Assembly (NCBI GenBank): GCA_013368375.1
Contig: JAACJP010000016.1
Location: 620,001-684,000 of the forward strand
DNA: 64,000 bases
Origin: Tricholomella constricta
Lineage: Eukaryota; Basidiomycota; Agaricomycetes; Agaricales; Lyophyllaceae
Reading direction: 5' to 3'
Positions 57,558-64,000 of the stretch are shown one piece after another. Position 1 is the stretch's first letter, and every line of letters starts with the position of its first letter. A model generated the notes under the pieces. That model was not told the origin of the DNA and did no database searches. It worked only from the letters and a program-made list of their open reading frames with translations. The position numbers and the translations under genes are program-made.

Positions 57558-60500
57558 TATTCGTATTCGCCTTGGTTAGGTCCATCTGTGCTGATCATGT
57601 CCCATGATGCTGATGGTGGCCGTAGATCTCTTATCTGAAACTGGAGCAGAGATCGTGGATCACACGGATAATAGAGTACACGAAGAACAACCCGACCATT
57701 CACTTGCAATTGTACTCTTCACGTTCGACTTTCAGTTCCAATTCAGTTTTTGATAAACGTTGCTGACAGGACCTGCTACCAGCTATCTGTGACGCAATCA
57801 CCCCACTATATATCAACTGATTCAATCGCAATCTCACGTTCGCCTGATATGTGCATTTAGACTCACTACCCTCTGTAATACGAAGAGGCAAGCGCCTGCA
57901 AGCAACACCGCATCATCACACATCAATGCATCATCTCCCATGACTGCCTGTGATTGGCCAATTCCCTGCTCTCAAAAAAACTTAGTTTCAGAACGACGGC
58001 TGCTAAGAGATGTTGTCTCCAGCTGAATACGCTCGCTTCGACGTCACATGTGCGAGGCTGTTATGTTCACACTCGTCCTCAATTATATTGTTGACCGCCC
58101 TCACGATTTGTCGCCGTATCTTATCACAACCCGTTATCACTTTCACGTCACAGATAACCCAGAACCACCCTTGTCCCCATACGGATGCAAGGAGCTATTT
58201 TCCAGCGTCACACGCACGGCGCCATATCGATTGTCCCCTCCCCCCTTCCACTTGACCCTACCTGCCTCAGCCTGGGTCCACGAGCGCGCCCAGTCCTAGT
58301 CCACCTCGCTTTCGAGTCAATTCCTCAGTCGGCGTGAACCTGCTTGAACAAGAGGCAACGTACTGGTAAGCGCCGACATATCGAAGAGGTGCTGCCCACA
58401 CATCGCACACAGCGGCGGGCCCTGCAATGGCCTTGGAAACGACGACGCTGCGTCCCGGCCCCGGACACTACTTCTGCTTCTAGTGCTAGTGCTGGTGCTA
58501 ATGCTAATGCTAATGTATGTGAGTGACCACGCACGCCGTTTCCGCCTCCTCCCTTGCCAGGCAGGGGTCCTCACAGCTCGCCCTCGTCGCTGCCCAACTG
58601 CCGACAACCGACAGCAGGAGCAGGAGCAGCACCCACGCACAGATCGATGTCGCTCCGCCGCCGCCGCCGTTTCAACTATTACCGCAATCCGTGCCTCCGC
58701 TCGCCCCCCCACCTCCCCCCCCCCCTCACTCACGCGCATCCAGGAGCAGGACCGCAAGCCGGAAAAAATAATTTGTGTCCCACTGGTCATGTGAGCAATG
58801 AATCATGAATCATAAACCTTGCCGGTGCGGTGCGTCCGTCGCCTGGTCGGTGCAACCTTCTTCCTCCTTCTCCCGCGAGAGAACGTATGTACACCCATTC
58901 GCCCGGCTGCTGGGGTAGGTTCGGAAGCCTGCTTCGCGCTTCAAAAGAGAAAAAGCAAAAGGGCGCGTCAGCCACTAAAGGCTTTCCTTCATTTTAGGTC
59001 AAGCAGGGGAAATAAAGGTTAATCGGCAACGGATATCTTTGACCACGAATATGAAGGGCACTCTTTACATGAAGTTCCATATTGTAGTTGTCCATCTGGG
59101 CCGCGACCGGTCCCTTACGTGTCCCCGATGCCGCCATGAATATCAACAGCCCACCCCACTTTACTCGAGAAGACTCAGACGACGGTGGGCGCATCAATCG
59201 TGCTTTCATGGACTCGCTTCGTGGGGCCAGAGCATAGGGAGCTGGTCAATGGACGATGTGTCTCTTGGAACTGAAAATGCGCAGCGTCGACACCGGCGCG
59301 CTACTCGCCGCTCCGCCTCAGTCAGGTCTCCAGACTTCCAGGACTTTGTGCATCCGCCTGCCGCTCCATGGCGTCTGCCCTTGCCCCTGATTTTCATCTC
59401 TGGCACCGTACTTCTCCCACTGTCACGACTCAGAGTGGTCCATCAACGCCGGATACATCTTGGTCGCTTCCGCCGTTTACATCGGCGAGCTATACGGGTA
59501 CATCTTTCTTCTTGATCAGTTCTCGACACCACAGAATGCTACTTGCTACTTGGACGCCCGACAGGTCATGGCCGTGTCCTTAAGCTCCGCGTTGCCTGTT
59601 TCTCGATCTTCACTCCTTAATCCTCTAAGGTTGCTAGTCTCACTCGAAGCCTCCAAGTTGCTTCGCATGCGCCGAGTCAAAGCGCAGACCTCCACCACGC
59701 ACTGTACACAGTACCATTCCACCCTTGGCCAATAGGTCCGATTTGCTTCACCTTTTATCCGCTGCATGGTAGCTCTCCAGAAACCAAGCCACCGCGCCGC
59801 TCCTCCTCTTCAGGTGATTTCAATCTTTGTGTATCCGCCTCGCGCTCCATGACATCTGCCATTGCCCTTGTTATTTGGTGTCTGGAGGCTTTACTAAAGC
59901 TCCATATAGCATCGACACCACCGTTTCCAGGTTCATCTCTGGCACGAAGTGGTCCATCGACACGGGATACATCTCCTCTTCTCCGATTCTACGTCGGCGA
60001 GCTATACATATTTCTCCCTTTGAAGGTCTCGACACCTAGCAATGCCTGGAAGGCCATTGCCGTGTCTCTAAGCTCCGCACGCGCCCGCGCGCCGATTCAA
60101 AGCCTAGATCTCCGCAATGCACCGCACATGTTAGTATTAGTTCTGGCTCTCCACTTGCCGCATTTTCGTAGGTGTGGAGCTGGAACTGCGCGAGTATAAT
60201 GGGAACTTTTGTGTCGGCTCGTCGGCCTTGTGTTGGGCTCTACGAGTTTCACTCTGTCTCTACTCGGTGGGCCAAGTTTACGCACCATCATTGGCTCTGC
60301 CTTCTCTGCCCCTGCCTGCGACTGCCGTCGTGCTTCCGCTGTGCCGCCTTGACAGAGAGATTTGAGCTCCTCTCTTTCTTTGTCTTCCTTGTCCCACCAA
60401 ACCCCTGTTCGTGGAGAATTCGGCGTGATGCACCCGCCCCCCACTCCCTTTTTGAACAGTGTGGTGTACGGCTGCGTACACGCCGCCGCGGAAATCGTGC

Positions 60501-61760
60501 GACCTTGGGGGAAGCACAGGCTATCTCTTTGGTCATCCTGGGAAGTTGGAACTGCACAGGGTGTGCCTTGACCGCCATGTTGGCCGTTACGTGGTGCAAG
60601 TTGAGCCAATATCAGGGGCCATGACTCGCATCGCTCTTTCTCAATGCGGGCTGCTCTTCGGGTAGATCTGGGTTTCTTCCTTTCCTTGTCGCTCTTTTTG
60701 AGATCAATGACTCTACATAATCACAGTGGGAATTTTGCAACATGTGTGCTTGTGGGCGGTACTGATGGTATGACTGGTGCGTTTCAGGCTAGGTCGGTGG
60801 GAGCTCACCACCTCTCTCAGCCTGCCACCGCCATTGTGCTTCTATCTTGACATCTTGACGGAGAGATTCGAACTGGCTCCAGGCTTCTCTCTTCCCTGTA
60901 TTACCAAACGTCTGTTTGTGGAAACATTGGCCATTTCTGAGCAGTGTGGCGTATAACTCCGTAAACACCGTCGCGGTGATGGTGCGACCTCGGGAAAGCA
61001 CAGACTGTCCTTTCTGGTGACCCTGGGAAGTTGGATCTGCAGGATGTTGCCTTGATGGCCATGTGGCCGTTACGTAGTGCAAGTCGAGTGACACCATGTC
61101 ATTGCCACGCTGATCTTCATGCGCCCAGATTAGAGCTATAATTCCCATCTCTCTCTCTCAACATGGGCTGCTCCTCGGGCAGATCTGGGTTTCTTCTTTT
61201 CCTAGTTGCTCTTCTTGTCATCTATGACTCGAGTACGTAATCACAGTGGGAATACGTTTTGTGCTTGTGGACGGTAAGTATTGATGATCTGACTGGTGAC
61301 TTCTATGCTGAGTCGGTGGGACCTCCGTTCCTCCACAAAGGACATCGCATTCTGTAGGTACCCGATCTAGCGTCCCAGAATTGACACTGACAACTCTGGA
61401 CATGTATATGGCACTTGGATTTGTACTGCAATTGCCAGCTTGGGTCGGTTTATTCTATATCAGCTTCGAATGTATGTCATGGCGGTGAGAGCTCGGAATG
61501 AAGTCAGATACGACAGGGGGAGCAGAAGACCCTATCGCTTTTCTTGTCATCTGTGACTCTAGGACCATGAGAATATCACGGCTCTAGTGCTGTGCTGTGT
61601 GGCGGCATAATTTTCCCTATGGAGGGTCCTTCGTTGATCTCACCGCCTTAGGCCCCTCTAGCATTGCGTGATGGGTGTGGTACACAGCTGATGCTGTAAC
61701 AGTACTATGAACTGATATTCAGTTCGGCTCGGTTCCATTCATTGACTCATAAGCGCTATA
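57558..61760. other. Long non-coding stretch with diverged internal duplications
   Basis: No convincing gene. Blocks repeat with divergence: CTGGGAAGTTGGA plus GCCGTTACGT at 60,538 and 61,023; GGGCTGCTC plus AGATCTGGGTTTCTTC at 60,648 and 61,165; ATCCGCCT plus CGCTCCATG at 59,350 and 59,833. The spacing of about 490-520 bp suggests old tandem duplications. Purine/pyrimidine-rich microsatellites occur at 58,480-58,510. Confidence 0.5.
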
Positions 61761-63077
61761 TCACACCAGCGAGTTGACTCCGCAGAAGCTAATCTCGAAC
61801 TTTTCGCTCCAGGTCCGCCATGGTCTCCAAATGCGACGTTTGAACAGACGCTTATCCATTCCATCCAACATCTGCAGGGCAGCAGCTGGAGAAGGTCGAT
61901 CGTCGGGATCGGGGCTTGTCATGGCTTTTCCGAGTGCGAGAAACACTCCCAAACCATCGGGATCATAGGGCTGCGCTAATGTTAATAACGGTTCCGACCT
62001 CTCGGCCAAATCAAAACGAAACTTACTTCGATGACTTTCAAAAAAACGTTTCCCAGCTGGTAGACATCTGCCTTGAATGGATCGTAGGGCTCGGGACGTG
62101 CATACTCGGGTGCCGACCTGTCTTGGCCCAATCTTGTCGTATCCTTCACGTCCTTTAATCCAGTAGGGTACCGACGGGATATACCGAAATCAATAAAATG
62201 GTACGGAACAGGCCGAACAGACCATCGCGCGCGCCAGCGAAATGTTAACGAGACACCGTCGTTGGTCATTCGTTGAGCGAAATGAAAACCACGGGGGACA
62301 ACTTTTGAAGCATCCATCATGAGATTGAAGTAACAGGCATCACTGTTCAAGGAAAATCAATACTTAGTTTAATCAAAAAAGCAACGAGGTACCGATGAGA
62401 AACGTTCAAGTCGTGCATGAACTCCAATCCCTGAATTCCCATTATCAGTGCATCAGAGCGCCATGGGCGAAAGTTTGACCTGTAGCAATTGATGAAAGGC
62501 TTCAAATACTTCACCAACTCGCCTGAAGGGGACCTGGTTGAACTGAAGCAGTTGTGGCATAACAATCAACACCTGCGAGTCATCGTTGGGGAGAAGCACC
62601 ACATCCAAAAGAGGAGCTGTGCGATTTCTGGGATTGGCCATGAGCTCAGGCGACGCTAAGTATCGATATATGGGAAGCTCTTCAGTCGAAGTGTCAATGC
62701 ATTTAATGACAACCTTTGTCCCATCGCATTGGCGTGTAGCGTCAATAAGGCCCGGTCTCTGTGCCATATACTAGATGAGCCAACATCGCGGTTTGGAAGC
62801 CGGGATACATTACTGGGAGAGACAATGCATCCTCGAAACTGTATATGTCCCTTCCGATTCTTTTAGGCTTCAACCATGATGGTGTCCAGTCGGGTTGATA
62901 ACGAGGGCGTAATTTGTAGCCACGCATCAGAAGGAACGGCTGAAGGCCAACCCAGAACTTCTCGCTCTCGGTCAGCTCTCCCATGAACGCATCGCGAGAT
63001 ATGAATTCGTTTTTTTGGAGAGAAAGAGCGTACGCCTCGTCTGCGCCCTCCCATTCAGCGACCATAGCGTTTGGCAA
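61761..63077 (-). CDS. Type C protein kinase-like protein (C2)
   Basis: Start MPNAMVAEWEGADEAYALSL at 63,077, stop at 61,761. Intron 1 (GTAATG ... CATCTAG) joins SLP to YMAQRPG. Motifs: FLLMRGYKLRPRYQPDW, VVIKCIDTSTEE, LIVMPQLLQFNQVPF, H-R-D-A-C-Y-F-N after splicing, YHFIDFGIS, RSAPEY, and RPSPAAALQMLDGM with a basic end. Key catalytic residues are kept. It is a paralog of C1 and also has a divergent helical partner, 349 bp away. Confidence 0.83.
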
Positions 63078-63374
63078 TAAACGTTTGTATGGTCGTGTTT
63101 ATCATTTTGAAGCGATTCGCAAACGTACGAGCCATGATCAACAACGACACGAATCATTCTGATTAGAGCGACGATCGTTGGCTCATCTGCTTATAGTCCA
63201 AAGACAGTGGGTGTTGATACACCATGTATGGCTTAGACTCCTATCTTACCCTATTGAGCCTTTCTTTCTCACCGCGCCCAAACGATGTGGCTATAATCGG
63301 CTGACTGCTACATTTAACGCTCGCCCATTTCGATCCTTCTGTGGAACATGTTGAAATTCAGAGTCATCTGGAAA

Positions 63375-63382
63375 TATATAAA
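63375..63382 (+). promoter_or_regulatory. TATA-like box of the C2 partner gene
   Basis: TATATAAA, 44 bp before the start codon at 63,426. Confidence 0.5.
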
Positions 63383-63425
63383 GGTCCAGATGAACGAATC
63401 TCACTCACCTTTCTTGAGGAATATC

Positions 63426-64000
63426 ATGCAGCGAAAGCGACATCAATACAAGGCTGGTGTTGCAAGTCTCGTCGCTATGCACAATGAACATGTTGCAAAG
63501 AGAAATGCTCATCCTGCCGAGCTGGAACAGTTTAAACGAGATGCCAAGCGAGCAATGGATTCGTGCGTATGCCTTATTTTCATCTCTGATTTTGTTTGAC
63601 ATGGTTGAACAGGATCATGTCCCATGTGAAACAAATTCAGCGTGAGCTGAATAGTATTATGGCCTTTCCGATGATTCTTGTCCGGGACAGATACCGGGAC
63701 CGGATTGACGAATGTAAGCATAAACTTGAGGATGCCATCAGCGAGTACAACGTATGTCGCTTCAAGGTCAGACTTTTCTCAACAGTTCTAACTTCAGCTG
63801 TAGACAAGCACCGCAGCAGCGATTGCTGCTTTGCTCGGAGCTGAAATCATGGCCGCTGATCGCATGGTTCTTCAGAAGCCTGTTCAACAAGTCCGTATGC
63901 CCCTCCCCTTATTTGTTACGACTAATCCATGTGGGAATTACAGGCCTCGAATCCGGTTGAGGTATGCGGGTATTCTACCGATATTTTACACCGCTCATTC
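63426..64000 (+). CDS. Helical partner protein of kinase C2 (runs off the window)
   Basis: Start MQRKRHQYKAGVASLVAMH, paralogous to 39,408. Exon 1 ends near 63,561, exon 2 spans about 63,612-63,750 (IMSHVKQIQRELNSIM, RDRIDECKHKLEDAISEYN), exon 3 starts near 63,804 (TSTAAAIAALLGAEIMAAD). Predicted helical throughout. The alignment with the C1 partner is clear at the start and in exon 2 and weak after that. Function unknown. Confidence 0.65.

Noticed and set aside
58317..58800. Arg/Ser/Pro-rich frames on both strands
   Set aside because: Low-complexity sequence with microsatellites; no conserved motif, no consistent splice pattern.
59039..59515. 158-residue frame that might be a gene
   Set aside because: Composition is random-like, the frame does not recur in the diverged duplicate, and there is no domain-like block.

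Overview
This is a stretch of a filamentous basidiomycete genome, almost certainly an Agaricomycete (mushroom or polypore). The evidence is: genes cut by many 45-60 bp GT-AG introns; KDZ and Plavaka transposases; an IS630/Tc1-type transposase of the kind common in mushrooms; six full or partial copies of the Agaricomycete kinase family with YYFIDFG-type motifs; and a split squalene synthase gene. Species cannot be told from the sequence. Only the right quarter (about 55.4-57.6 kb) looks like ordinary core genome.

Layout. At 0-3.2 kb lie the 3' part of a gene that I assign to a Plavaka element, the end of that element, and the C-terminal half of a type A kinase. From 3.34 to 35.34 kb is a nest of mobile elements inside the spacer between kinase A and kinase B. 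The outermost is a non-coding element. Inside it is a TA-flanked Tc1/IS630-like element (4,687-34,945) with two genes. Inside its transposase gene is a 27.2-kb KDZ-class element (7,401-34,581; 77-bp perfect terminal repeats, 7-bp target duplication TCAGGAC). The KDZ element was itself hit twice: by a 4.5-kb foldback element (7,478-11,982; duplication GGCCCTA), and by a Ty3/gypsy chromovirus (21,079-27,472; duplication CTACA) that sits in the coding sequence of an Spt5-like cargo gene. KDZ cargo is an unknown gene on the minus strand (13.2-16.5 kb), a palindromic exon/intron-like minisatellite (16.9-18.7 kb), the Spt5-like gene and the KDZ transposase (29.4-32.9 kb).

From 35.3 to 45 kb come kinase B, kinase C1 with a divergent helical partner gene, and a Plavaka transposase with the 5' exon of a divergent partner gene. 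The N-terminal half of a type A kinase follows. From 45.2 to 54.2 kb there are two small elements with CATCAG ends (one holding a DUS1-like fragment), a broken OTT_1508-like deaminase gene, kinase B' and pseudokinase A'. From 55.4 to 57.6 kb are squalene synthase (ERG9) and a small divergent gene. The stretch 57.6-61.8 kb is non-coding with diverged repeats, and 61.8-64 kb holds kinase C2 with its divergent partner gene.

How it fits together. The unit (pseudokinase A, kinase B, deaminase) occurs twice. The second copy was broken by a Plavaka insertion, by an inversion of about 40 kb, and by the nested elements. Kinase C plus its divergent partner is a second duplicated module. Type A copies have lost the catalytic Asp of HRD, while B and C keep it, so the locus combines active kinases with pseudokinases and a deaminase. 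No tRNA, rRNA or CRISPR array was recognised.
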